From the NCBI GenBank assembly GCA_963693315.1, contig OY856188.1, forward strand, positions 248,236,656 through 248,300,655: DNA of 64,000 nucleotides, given 5' to 3'. Position numbers and translations under genes: made by a program. The notes below the pieces were generated by a model. It was not told where the DNA came from and made no database searches. It saw nothing but the letters and a program-made list of their open reading frames with translations. This document shows, in pieces, positions 10,666 to 21,019 of this stretch. The first letter of the stretch is position 1; the number at the start of each line of letters is the position of its first letter. This DNA is from Diogma glabrata. Lineage: Eukaryota > Arthropoda > Insecta > Diptera > Cylindrotomidae.

Positions 10666-12549
10666 TCAGAGGATGAAAGGTTTAGCCCTTGGTTTTAAAG
10701 GAATTGTTTCGATTTGTTTGTTTTCAGAAATGTAACGTTTTGGTGAGTGATTTGAAATCGTCGCGAATTTACTTTTCATCTTTTTAAGTACACAACAGGT
10801 TCCTAGGGTTATTAGCGGTATTAAAATTAGAATGATGGCTGTCAAAGAGTACGTCCAGATTTGGTTGGTTTTAATTTTTGTGTCTTGGTGGTTAATTAAA
10901 CGCTCATGTTCGGTCAGGTTTAAGTGTTTTTGTAAAGCTGTCAATGCTGGGTTAGCAAGTATCAGTTCTGTATTAAACATTTCGTTATTTGGGATCTGTA
11001 TTCTCTTTCCCTCCGCTTTGTCTTTGGTTCTTTCTACGGCTTTTGGATCCGACCATTTTGGATACTTTAGCGTGTTGGCTTCGGGCTGAATGATTTCAAA
11101 AGTTTCTTCTCTCTTCCCGGTGGTGGCAAATAGTAAATTTGAAGTGTGCAGTTCACAGTTGGTATTGAACGTTATTATTCCTTGATGATTTAGGTTTTGC
11201 TCTTGTTGTTTGAGATCTCTACATTTAATATAAATGGTCCTAGGATGTTGTATCATATACAACCAAGAGTTAGCTTGTACCATTTGTACAAAAATGTCAT
11301 TTTCAAAATGAAAAGGTCGGGTTTGGCAACTTGACTTCTCCCTCAGCGGATTATGGTAAAGTTCTAATATGCAGTTTCCTGTTGTGCTAAGGATTTTTGG
11401 TTTGTTTTGTTTACAAAGTTTTAAGGAAGTTTTAAAATTTACGACTAGTGTTTTACAGGATACATAATCAGATGTACTCATTATTACGAAATTGTTTTTA
11501 TAATCTGTACTTGCCAAATAGTCACCGTTTATATCTAGAATATGGTATGTCTCGTCCGATGCATATATAGGTAACACATACGTCTTGAAAAGATTATAAT
11601 TCGTTTGTTCGGCTAAAGGGACTAATATTCGTATTACAAATCCGTCAAGGTATTTCAGATAATCGATAGATATTATTTGCTCGAGATGATGCAAGCGCAG
11701 AAAATTTTGGTTTATTTCGAATTTTTTAGAGATATTTGCCATAAAATTGGATAAGTCTTTAAGCTTTATTATTAACGGATGTAGTTGATGGTTTCGCAAA
11801 GATTGAATCATGGAAAGGGCAGTGTTTTGCTCCTTTTGAATTTGTAATAGTTTCAACAGTATGTAAGTGGATATTTCGTTCATTTTTATTTGAATTCGGT
11901 CTTCATCAAGTGCAGTATTTAACGTCGTTTCTAAGTTGTCAATAATTTTATGCAAGTCAGTTATTTTAGTCTTAAACGCCTCTGTTTCGTTTCTGATTAT
12001 TAGAATCGGTTTGGTCAGTGAGTTATAATTGGAGCTTATAACCAAGATCTGTTCTTTTAAAAGTTTAAACGTACTATTGTCGTCTTGTTCGAGCACATCT
12101 AGCTTGTCATATATGTTTTTGGCGTCTTCGTCGTCCATTGTTCCAAAAAGAGTGTTTGACAAACGTCCAATAGCGTTTATCAGGCTCCGTTTAGCACGTA
12201 TAGAGCTGAAAAGGTGCGAAATTTCTGAGTCGCGATTTTTAATTTCGTTTACATATGTTGTAAGGTCATGAATTAAATTTCTACAAGCTGAATTTTCCCT
12301 TATACCTTTCACTTTCAATTTGTTACAGAGTTTCCCCATTTCGTTTTCGCTATATTCTATAAATGTAAATATTTCCGAAAAATTCGCTAGTTTGAGGGTT
12401 GTGTAGATTTCCCATTCTCTAACGTAAAATGTGGCTTTACCTAATCCTTCGAATACTATTCCATTCTGTTTGATGGGTCTTATAGTGTAATCTGGAATTG
12501 ACTCACAGTTCACTGCCACTAAACTGAATAACAAGGTGATGAGATACAT
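10666..12549 (-). CDS. env: Errantivirus Env (fusion glycoprotein, baculovirus F-like)
   Basis: An open frame of 627 codons. It has an N-terminal hydrophobic signal peptide (about residues 1-15), a furin-type site RAKR at 118-121 followed by a SLINAIGRL / LFGTMDDED segment that matches the fusion-peptide region of insect errantivirus Env and baculovirus F proteins, a long ectodomain with Cys residues and N-x-S/T sites, and one transmembrane helix near 566-588 followed by a cytoplasmic tail of about 40 residues. The family mediates fusion of virus and cell membranes. It starts about 95 bp downstream of the pol stop, and in relatives the mRNA is spliced. No break is seen in env, unlike gag and pol. 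Family call is firm; activity is unknown. Confidence 0.9.
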   Translation of the reverse strand: MYLITLLFSLVAVNCESIPDYTIRPIKQNGIVFEGLGKATFYVREWEIYTTLKLANFSEIFTFIEYSENEMGKLCNKLKVKGIRENSACRNLIHDLTTYVNEIKNRDSEISHLFSSIRAKRSLINAIGRLSNTLFGTMDDEDAKNIYDKLDVLEQDDNSTFKLLKEQILVISSNYNSLTKPILIIRNETEAFKTKITDLHKIIDNLETTLNTALDEDRIQIKMNEISTYILLKLLQIQKEQNTALSMIQSLRNHQLHPLIIKLKDLSNFMANISKKFEINQNFLRLHHLEQIISIDYLKYLDGFVIRILVPLAEQTNYNLFKTYVLPIYASDETYHILDINGDYLASTDYKNNFVIMSTSDYVSCKTLVVNFKTSLKLCKQNKPKILSTTGNCILELYHNPLREKSSCQTRPFHFENDIFVQMVQANSWLYMIQHPRTIYIKCRDLKQQEQNLNHQGIITFNTNCELHTSNLLFATTGKREETFEIIQPEANTLKYPKWSDPKAVERTKDKAEGKRIQIPNNEMFNTELILANPALTALQKHLNLTEHERLINHQDTKIKTNQIWTYSLTAIILILIPLITLGTCCVLKKMKSKFATISNHSPKRYISENKQIETIPLKPRAKPFIL

Positions 12550-12643
12550 GCCTAAAAGAAACGAACTGTGTGGTCATCGTAATCTTAGTTTGTAGCAAAA
12601 AAAAAGGAGTTAGAATAAGAGTAGAAAGAATTTACAGAGGAAG

Positions 12644-13891
12644 TTACTGGTGGTATAGTTTTAATCGATTATTGTGTACCTTGGTAATGCGTTTCCCTAT
12701 TTGTATTGTTGTGTTTACGTCGTTGTTTAACTCAATGATTTTGAACGGTCCCTTCCAGATTTTGGAAAACTTGTTTTTGCGTGTTTCGTTCCTTAATAAG
12801 ACTAGGTCCCCTATGTGGAGTTTTATCGGATTAGAATTCTTGTCGTAGTATTTCTTGGACACTTTTTTGCTGTTTAGTAGGTTTTCGCGAGCAATCAAGT
12901 GTGATTTTTGCAGCTTATGTTTTAAAACCAAAAAATAGTCATTCATGTTATAGAGAGGTGATGGAGCTTTCTTTAGATTTGAAGGGATTTCGGAAGTGAA
13001 TCCAAAAAGACAGTCCATTGGACACAGTTTGGTTCCCGTGTGTGGAGTATTGTTGCGTACGTGCATGGCTTGACGTAACCATTGGTCCCAGTTGCAACCT
13101 GTTTCATCTACAAAGTTGCGTAGATATTCTGCCAATGGTCTATGACTTCGTTCTAAAGCACCATTTGACTCAGGATGATACGCGGTCGTTTCCAACTTGT
13201 TGATTTTTAAGAATTTACAAACCTTTTTGAAAAGATCGGAAGTGAAGTTGGAGCCCTGATCTGTAATTAATATTTTAGGTATTCTGTACCTAGAGATAAT
13301 TTCGTCGAAAAAAATTTTGGCTATTGTTGCTGCTTCCTGATTTGGCATTGCATAACAGTCCATAAATCGCGTTAAATCGTCCTCAAATGTCAGGATACAA
13401 GTGTTTCCGTTGTATGTTTTTGGTAGTGGACCCACTACATCCATGTATATTTTATCAAAAGGTTTCTTGGCCACTTCCCCTATTACCATGGGCATTTTGT
13501 TCAGTTTGCAAGCTTTGTTCTTTTGGCATAAGGAGCATTTTCTGATATAATTTTCAATATCCTTCACCATACCTTTCCACATGTATTGTTTTCTTAATCT
13601 TTTGTATGTCTTTTTTATTCCTTGGTGACCACCTAAAGGGTTGTCATGTGAATCTTTTAACACTGTCTCGATCTCTTCTCGTGCGGTTAGGATTTGTATG
13701 TTAGCGTCTTCAGTGTCATCATCATCATCATCATACTCCGAATCAGTGTTGGATTTCCTTTCGTTGTTTTCTTCGTTATCGCTAAATATTAAAATACCTT
13801 GTTCCGTTGAAGGTTGTGTCTGGTACGTGTTGGTTTGTATTTCTACTGCTTGTTTCTTTTCTGCTTGGTCCTTTCCTGCTTGTTTCTGCGC
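12644..13891 (-). pseudogene. pol: Provirus integrase (3' part of pol)
   Basis: It is in the same frame as the upstream protease-RT region, separated only by a TGA at 13892-13894. Signs of integrase are an H-H...CSLCQ zinc-binding segment, the catalytic core with MDVVGPLP (Asp), ITDQGSNF (Asp) and NGALERSHR (Glu), and a C-terminal part with GDLVLLRN and WKGPFKI (GPY/F-like). An acidic linker with a run of six Asp lies before the zinc finger. The pol stop is at 12644. On its own the integrase domain looks intact, but it can be made only if the TGA is read through. Confidence 0.9.
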
Positions 13892-16668
13892 TCAGGTAAC
13901 AGCTAGACATGTTTGTAACTGGTGTGTCTCGGAGTGAAGTCGTTTTTTAACTGGATTGATAGTTTCTGTCTTTCCCGGGTGTTCAACTATGTTTTGTGGA
14001 TAGTTGTAGACCTGTTGCGTTATTTCAGATCCTCCGCCAATGTCTGTATTCCTCGCTTTAGTATCCAGTACGTCACTGTGTTGGTTATATGCTGTTGGAA
14101 TTCTACTTAACGAATCCGCTACTCTGTTTTTTGGTTCTGGTACATACTCAATGTGATAATAAAATTCAGAAAGTTTGTGGTGGAAGCGAGCTAATCTAGA
14201 AGTGGGGTCTTTAACGTTAAAAACTCCTTTTAACGGTAAATGATCGGAATATACGGTAAACTTTCTACCTAGCAAATAGCATCGGAACGTTTTTGTAGCC
14301 CAAACTATAGCTAACAATTCCTTTTCTATTGTAGAATAGTTCTTTTCCGCTTTGTTGAGTGTTCTGCTAATGAAAGCTATTGGTTTGTCCTCACCAGCAT
14401 TTTTCTGTGATAAAACGGCACCCAATCCGTCATTGCTTGCGTCAGTTGTTAGGTTGAATGGCTGACTAAAATCGGGGTATATTAGGATAGGAGGTGTGAT
14501 TATTGCGTTCTTCAGATTTTGAAAAGCTGTTTCGCAGTCTTCAGTCCAATTGTATTTTACTCCCTTTTGAAGTAGTTTATTTAGCGGACTTGCCGTACGT
14601 GAAAAATTGGGCACAAACTTTCTGTAGTAGTTTAGCAAACCTAAAAGAGATTGGATTTGTTTTATTGTTTTTGGAGTGGGAAAATTTTGTACTGCAATTG
14701 TACGACTGGGATCTGGTAACACACCAGCTTCTGTACACAAATGGCCTAAATAGGACACCTCTCTCCTCAAGAAGTTACATTTTTTGGGTTGTAGTTTTAA
14801 GTTATGTTGTCTTAATCTGGATAGCACGTCGGTGAGTTTTCGAGTGTGATCTGCGAGACTCTTTCCATAAATCACAATGTCGTCTAAATAGACGTGACAG
14901 TCTAAACCTTGAAGACCCGTTAGAATGTAGTTCATCACTCGCTGAAATGTGGCAGGTGCAGAAGTTAAACCAAAAGGCATTCTCTTGAACTCGAAATGTC
15001 CCAGAGAAGTACTAAAAGCCGTTTTAGGACGATCTTCTTCTTTTACTAGAATCTGATGATAGCCACTAGCTAAATAAAGAGTTGAAAAATATCTAGAGTT
15101 ACCTAGTTGATCCAGAATTTCTTCGATTCGTGGAAGAGGAAAAGCATCATTTATTGTGATTTTGATGAGCTTTCGAAAATCAACCACAATCCGAAATTTC
15201 TTCGGCTCATTTTCGTTAGAACGTTTCGGAATCAGTAGCAACGGTGAGTTCCATGGAGACTGGCTGGGGATAATTATATCTTGGGCTAACATTTCTTGGA
15301 TTTGTTTATTGATTTCTTGTCTTTTGCTTTCCGGTAACCTATAATTCTTTTGGTTTATCGGACGGCTGTTTATTTCTAATGGGATCGAATGGGTAATAGT
15401 CTCTGTATAAGTTAGTTTGTCTCCAGGTAAGTGAAATATATCGTTGAACATCTCACATAAATTAATAACTGAGTTCCTCTCCTCTGAGTTGAGTGAGTCA
15501 TCTAAATTTATTAGTTTTAAGATTTGGTCTGTGCGTTCGTCTGAGTTTGTATCTTTAGGATTCATGGGGTTGTTTGGATTTATTCTGTCTTCTGTTATAT
15601 TTACTATGTCATAATTTTGGAGGGGTATGAGTGTAGGTTTAAAGTATTTGATGTTTGCATCAAAGGGTTGGGTGTTTATTACTGAAGTAAAAATTTTTCC
15701 GTTGTTCACTTCGACAAGAGAGTTGGCCGTGAAGACACCTGGTAAAATTTCTTTATTTACGCACAGAAACTGCCCTGTCATTTCTTTGGAAACAGGTATC
15801 TCGACTACTTTTGTTCTTCTCGAAGGAATTGTAGTGTTTACATGGGTTTCTACAAGGCTTGTTTTTTTGGTTAGTGGTATTACTTCCTTGGGGACTTCAT
15901 TTTCAGACTTTTTTCTAAATAATTTATCATCAAATGAAATGTTCACGGATTCCAACTTTGAATCTATTTTAGGCCTTTCATAACCATTCGTTGAGTAATT
16001 AAGTGATTCAAATTCGTTAGAATTTTCATCTTCCAGCTTTTTGCTAAATAATTTACCTTCTGATGTATCACGAGACTCAAATGTAGGACAATTCTCTGGA
16101 CTTTCCACAATAGTTTTTATGCAATGATGACATCCTGGTTGACATGAATTTTCATCTTCAGAATTTTTTCTAAATAATTTTTCTTCTGATGTAGTTTCAA
16201 CGAGGTCCACCTTGAAATCTTTTCTAGAGATTTCAATCATGTTATTTATGCAATCGATTTTAACACTATTCATAAGAAATTCTCTACCGAGAATTCCATC
16301 TGCGTTTATATCCAGAATGGGATCCCTTACAACATGAAATGTGCAAGCTAGATCTTGGTTGTTAAAAAAAAATCCGTGAGTGGTCCCTAAAGTTTGCGTT
16401 TCTGTTCCCTGTATCCCCTTAAACTTAATACTAGCTGATGTGTCTATTTTTGTTTCCGGCCTAAGTTTATTTAATTTAATTATAGAAATCTCCGCTCCAG
16501 TATCGACTATCAATTTTATGGTACTGTTAGTAGCTATGGTGAGATGAATTTCCAATTTTGCATCGCTTGAAATAGGACTTAAATATTTAAAAATTTTAGA
16601 TGGTAAAGTAGTAATATGCTTGAGTTGTGAGTCGTGTTCGGTGGTAGCAGTGGAATCGGTACCCTTAG
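13892..16668 (-). pseudogene. pol: Provirus pol: protease, reverse transcriptase, RNase H
   Basis: The frame is -1 relative to gag and open upstream of 16555 through the gag stop, so expression by -1 frameshifting is likely. Domains: protease with LIVDTGAEIS; a spacer with three copies of a KLFxKKxEDE-like motif (15900-16200); RT with FRIVVDFRKL, YLDDIVIYG (motif C) and FGLTSAPATFQ; RNase H with TTDASNDGLGAVLS and YSDHLPL. The motif A segment reads STLYLASGYHQ: the normally invariant Asp is Tyr (codon 15074-15076), expected to abolish polymerase activity. The frame ends in TGA at 13892-13894 before integrase. The family role is replication of the element by reverse transcription. Confidence 0.93.
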
Positions 16669-18168
16669 TTAAGCTTGAAATTGTTGGGCTTCAACTTGTG
16701 GGTTGCAAGCCGTGCCCTGCAAGTTTCCCGAGTTCGAGTTATGATGTTCCCACTTCTTTTTTTGGAAACACTCCTCCACCGAGTGGCTCGTTCTGCCACA
16801 AAAATCACATTTCTTAGTTTTGAAGTTGTGTTGATAACCTCGAGCGCTTGTGCTTGAGCTATTATATCTTACCTGAACTCTTGGGTTGGTGTATCGATCT
16901 GAAATGTTGGCTTGTAGATTCCTTTCGTGGACGGGGTTGCTCATTATTTGTTGATTTGTATATCGTCCGGGTGCTCTGCAATCTGCTGCTATGTGACCAG
17001 GTTCGTTACATGAGTAACATGTTGAATTTTGGTAGTTCCTTATGGGTTGCTGTTGGTAATGATATACCTGGGGTAGAACACCAGGTTCTGTTTTAATTTG
17101 GCTTGAATGCGCGGGTGCCTTTGCCATTAGATTATAATTTGGCTGGTAGTTATTCGGTTGGGGAAAGTATATACCTTGAGGGGATTGTGCACTGGGAACG
17201 ATATTCGGGTATGTGAAAGGTAAATTATTTAACGGGGGGTTACTTGGAATAAAATTATTCATATTTTTATTTATATTAGTCAAACCATACTGCATTCCTG
17301 GATCTGGGACGTTGAAAGGAAATCCGTTAAAATCAGTAATGAAGCTGTTTCTGTGGTAATTTAGTAATAACTCTGTTTGCAGCGCTAATTTGATTAAAGT
17401 TTCCAGCTGGGTTTCGTTAGAGCTTATTATGGTCTGCCTTATCGTAGGGTGTGATAAACCAACTTTAAAAGCGTTTGTGGCATAGGATTCGATTTCCTTC
17501 ACAAATGCTTCGTTGCTTTCTGCGTACTTACCTCTTACCGCGTTTATGGTTTGATTTAATAACGTCTGTATTCGTTCTGAATATTTTAACACTGTTTCTG
17601 CAGGCAGTTGTCGACAGTTTATTAAATCTCGGGTTAAATCAATGGTGGTTTTAGGAGGGTAAAAATGTTCGCATAAAAATTTTTTTCATTCCGCGAATTC
17701 TGTAAATGGTTTTAAGTTATTGAGAAGCATAAATGCTTCTCCGCGAAATCGACTATAAATGTAGGTCATAAATACGGGTTTCTGTTCTGTACTCAGATTC
17801 TCGTATATTATGCTGCAATTATATAAAAATAGTTGAAGGTTTTCGCCTAACTCGGGTATTCTATCTCCACTAAATGTGGGGATAGTTTGTACTTGTTTAA
17901 ATGTGTCGACGTTAGTCATTTTGTTATTTTTTCTTGTCTCTATTTCTATATTATTGACTAACTCTTGGGTTTCTATAGCTACGTTAATTAAATCTAAAAT
18001 ATCTAAATTAGTGTTATTATCTAAAGTGGTACCTGGACTATTGAGACCTGCAGATCCTTCCGATGATGACTTCGGTTTCCTCCTGTGTCGGACAGCTGTT
18101 CTGGTGGAGTCCTTTCTGTTCCGTAGACTGTAAAAAACGGTATCTTCGCCTTCGCTGGTTGAACTCAT
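16669..18168 (-). pseudogene. gag: Provirus Gag, interrupted by one in-frame TGA
   Basis: The frame of about 499 codons starts with MSSTSEGED at 18168 and ends at the TAA at 16669. A TGA at 17686-17688 divides it; the frame is otherwise continuous, so a single substitution, perhaps from TGG, is the simplest cause. The C-terminal third has two zinc knuckles, CYSCNEPGHIAADC and CDFCGRTSHSVEEC (both C-x2-C-x4-H-x4-C), near residues 385 and 455. Gag forms the capsid and binds genomic RNA. Many errantivirus Gags lack zinc knuckles, so having two is a noteworthy trait. Confidence 0.9.
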
Positions 18169-18491
18169 TCACGTTCGTTCAAATTGTATGTATCACAAGA
18201 ATGTTGTTTCGAGGACTATACTTTTGTATGATGTATTAATTGTAATATATATTGGTAGACAATTGGCTTTGTTATTTCACAACGATATTATTTTATGCAC
18301 AATTTATTTTTATGGTGTGGTTAGTAGTATTTAAATCAAGATTGTTTTTTTTATTAACTTTTACTTTTAGAGTTTAATTGAAGAAAATTTTTAGTTTTTT
18401 CTTTAAAGTTATTTCACTACGTTCCTCGTGGTCACAAATAAATTTTATTTATTTAGGATCTCAAGCTGGAGAATCCTATCAACTGCGCCAC
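18169..18491 (-). other. Provirus 5' leader
   Basis: Untranslated stretch between the primer binding site and the gag start, A/T-rich. A packaging signal would be expected here, but none can be identified by eye. Confidence 0.6.
18472..18490 (-). promoter_or_regulatory. Primer binding site, complementary to tRNA-Ser 3' end
   Basis: One base after the 5' LTR the element's strand reads TGGCGCAGTTGATAGGATT. The opposite strand ends in TGCGCCA and matches the 3' end of insect tRNA-Ser with about three mismatches. tRNA-Ser priming is known for the ZAM/17.6/297 group of errantiviruses, in contrast to tRNA-Lys for gypsy itself. Confidence 0.75.
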
Positions 18492-18959
18492 TGTTGTGCC
18501 ACCGAGGAATGAATGTCCCAATTATAAATAAAAACACACAATAAAAACGAAATAAACTTTAGTTACTATATCTTTATTGGAGGTTCTACCGAGATTATAT
18601 ATATATTATTTTATTTAATAATTGACACAGTTTTTGTGTTTAAATCAAAATAATTGCCAAATTAAAATTATCACCAAATTGCAAATTCATGTACTTTAAA
18701 TTTATAAACAAAATTGTTGTATATAATATATTTTCCTTTTTTTGTTTATTATAAATTGACATTATTTTATTTTTACAAATGATTACCAATTGCTGTAATA
18801 TTTAAATTAAATTAATTCAGGTTAAAAACTAATGCGGTTACTATGTTTAAAATTTCAGTTTTTTTTTTATTAAAAATTTGGAAATAGTAATTTTATAATA
18901 CGAATTCGTTTGTTGAAATTTGTTGCATATGATAAGTTAATTAGTGCACCGGCACAACA
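18492..18959 (-). repeat. 5' LTR of the provirus (468 bp, internally deleted)
   Basis: It has the same termini as the 805-bp LTR. About 350 bp are missing and replaced by a 15-bp filler, GGAGGTTCTACCGAG (18579-18593). The deletion is on the LTR that would drive transcription. Both LTRs should be identical at integration, so the deletion happened afterwards; the filler suggests end-joining repair. Confidence 0.9.
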
Positions 18960-19471
18960 GATGTATGGAATGGATGAGCATTTTTTTATTGAATGTTAAT
19001 TAGAGGATGAGATGTTAGACTGTATGGCTCACTATTGAGGTTGCAACAAGTTATAAAGAAGAATCCTTAAGCTAAACGGTAGAAAACAAACAGTGTGGCT
19101 TAAAAGCAATGATTTATCAATTTGTTTAAATAAATAACATTAGTATGAGTAATATTTTTAAATACTAGCAGGACCCGGCGTGCTTTGCTACGCTTATAAA
19201 TAAAGTTTGTGCGCAGACATTTTGTTGACGTAGTAGCAATGATTTCAAAAAAGTAGTAATGAGAAATAATAGCATAATTTTTAATTGTACTTTTTAAAAA
19301 TCTGAAAAATAATCAGCACTCTAGTTAATCCGAACTTAGCCTTATATGAAAAACTGGCGATCAAATAAGTTTTCAAGTAAGCAATAAAAAAATGTATATG
19401 ACTTGTTGAATTAGTAGAGGTGTGTCATCTCTATATAGAACAAAAATAGAATCACAAATGTTAACAGTCAT
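18960..19471. other. Flank with GACCCGGCGTGCTTTGCTACGC repeat motif
   Basis: No gene. At about 19169-19195 there is a short hairpin-forming word GCGTGCTTTGCTACGC preceded by GACCCG. Similar GACCCGG(C)...GC-rich words are common at ends of dispersed arthropod repeats; I cannot assign the family. The rest is A/T-rich. Confidence 0.4.
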
Positions 19472-20513
19472 TAGGGTGGCCCTTAGATTACACTAGAATT
19501 TTTTTTTTCATTGTACAGTTTGCGGCACCCTCCCATTTCGTGTGAATACTCATAAAAATATTATTTGCAAAATCTGATATCAATCGGTCAATTCTAAGAC
19601 GTGCCTCCGACCACTTAAAGTTGAGAAATTTTGTTCTGGACCTTAAACAAAATTTTTTTTTTTTGTGCAACACCCTCTCATTTCGTGTCAATACCCATTA
19701 AAAAATTATGTGTAAAAATTGAAATCAATCGTTCAACTCTAAGGGGTGCCCCCGGCCACTTAAAGTTGAGAGGTTGGTTGTGGTCATTACAAAGAAAAAT
19801 TTAAATTTTTGTACGACACCCTCCCATTTGGTGTCAATACCCATAAACATATTATGTGTAGAATTTGAAATCAATCGGTCAACTCTAAGGGGTGCCCCCG
19901 GCCACTTGGAGTTGAGAGGTTCTGTTGTGGCCATTATAAAGAAAAATTTAAATGTTTTGTGCCACACCCTCCGATTTGGTGTCGATACCCATAAAAATTC
20001 TATGTGTAAAATTTGAAATCCATCGGTCAACTCTAAGGGGTTCCCCCGGCCACTTAAAGTTGAAAGGTTTGGTTGTGGCTATTACAAAGAAAAATTAAAT
20101 TTTTTGTATGACACCCTTCCATTTGGTGTCGATACCCATAAAAATATTATTGGCAAAATTTGAAATCAATCGGTCAATTCTAAGACTTGCCTCTTGCCAC
20201 TTAAAGTTGAGAAATTTTGTTCTGGACCTTAAAAAAAAATTTTTTTATTTTTAAAGAGTTGAACGATTGATTTCAATTTTTACACATAATTTTTTTATGG
20301 GTATTGACACGAAATGAGAGGGTGTCGCAGAAAAAAAAAAAAAATTTTTTTTAGGGTCCAGAACAAAATTTCTCAACTTTAAGTGGTCGGAGGCGCGTCT
20401 TAGAATTGACCGATCGATATCAGATTTTGCAAATAATATTTTTATGGGTATTCACACGAAATGGGAGGGTGCCGTACAAAAAATAAAAATTTTTGTTTTT
20501 AAGGGTCACCCTA
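19472..20513. mobile_element. TIR element built of ~145-bp tandem units in opposed orientation
   Basis: The ends are TAGGGTGGCCCTTA and, in reverse complement, TAGGGTGACCCTTA. Inside are about five head-to-tail units of roughly 145 bp, each with ACACCCTCYCATTTSGTGTC, ATACCCATAAA, GAAATCAATCGGTCAA and CACTTAAAGTTGAGA. Two inverted units follow (about 20250-20500), so the outer units can pair as long stems. There is no coding capacity. Flanks share only TCAT, so the target-site duplication and superfamily are uncertain. Confidence 0.75.
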
Positions 20514-21019
20514 GCTCATGCATTGTATTTTTTTCCCGACACGAAACACACAAAAATCTCTCAAATCACTCACAAAATTTCTCAAAATTTTATTTTTTAC
20601 ACCAAATAGTGTTTGTTTATTACTTCGGTCTGAAAGACCTAAGTATTACATTCATGAGCTTTAGTGAAATTCTTACCCCCACTTTTTTTGGCATTTCTCG
20701 ACGTTTTAGGACCTACTGATTCTAAAAAAGCAAAAAAAATGTATGTCTGTCTGTAGGCCGTCCGGCCGTCCGTCACAACCGACGAAATTTTCTAAAAATA
20801 GGTTTACTCAACGAGAAGAGCCAAAAGGACGATGTGCTCGATAACTGTACCGGAAGTGTGTCAAAAAAATCGTCAAGTGTGTCAAAACAAGGAAATTTGC
20901 ATATTTTTTGCTTAAAAAACGTTCATTTAACCGTTATGTCAACAGCAGAACTGTTTTACGCAAGTCAACAGTAACATACCCGGGTATACATATAAATATA
21001 CATATATATATATATACTA

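Larger units (their letters stand above)
9078..18959 (-). mobile_element. Errantivirus-like (Ty3/gypsy) LTR provirus with gag, pol and env
   Basis: A full-length insertion is read on the minus strand: 5' LTR 18492-18959, primer binding site, gag, pol, env, polypurine tract, 3' LTR 9078-9882. The LTR tips are TGTTGTGCC...GGCACAACA, and the flanking GATG duplication is 4 bp, as usual for gypsy-type integrases. Having a separate env after pol places it with insect errantiviruses. The copy is defective: one in-frame TGA in gag, one in pol, a Tyr in place of the first RT catalytic Asp, and a 337-bp length difference between the LTRs. Env remains open. Confidence 0.95.

Noticed and set aside
12570..16857. 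Plus-strand ORFs across the provirus pol and gag
   Set aside because: Antisense shadows of the minus-strand genes with no domain content.
18472..18490. tRNA-Ser-like sequence as a tRNA gene
   Set aside because: Only the last 19 bases match, directly next to an LTR; it is the primer binding site.
9078..18959. An intact, infectious-type insect retrovirus
   Set aside because: Stops in gag and pol, a changed RT catalytic residue and a deleted 5' LTR argue that this copy is inactive.
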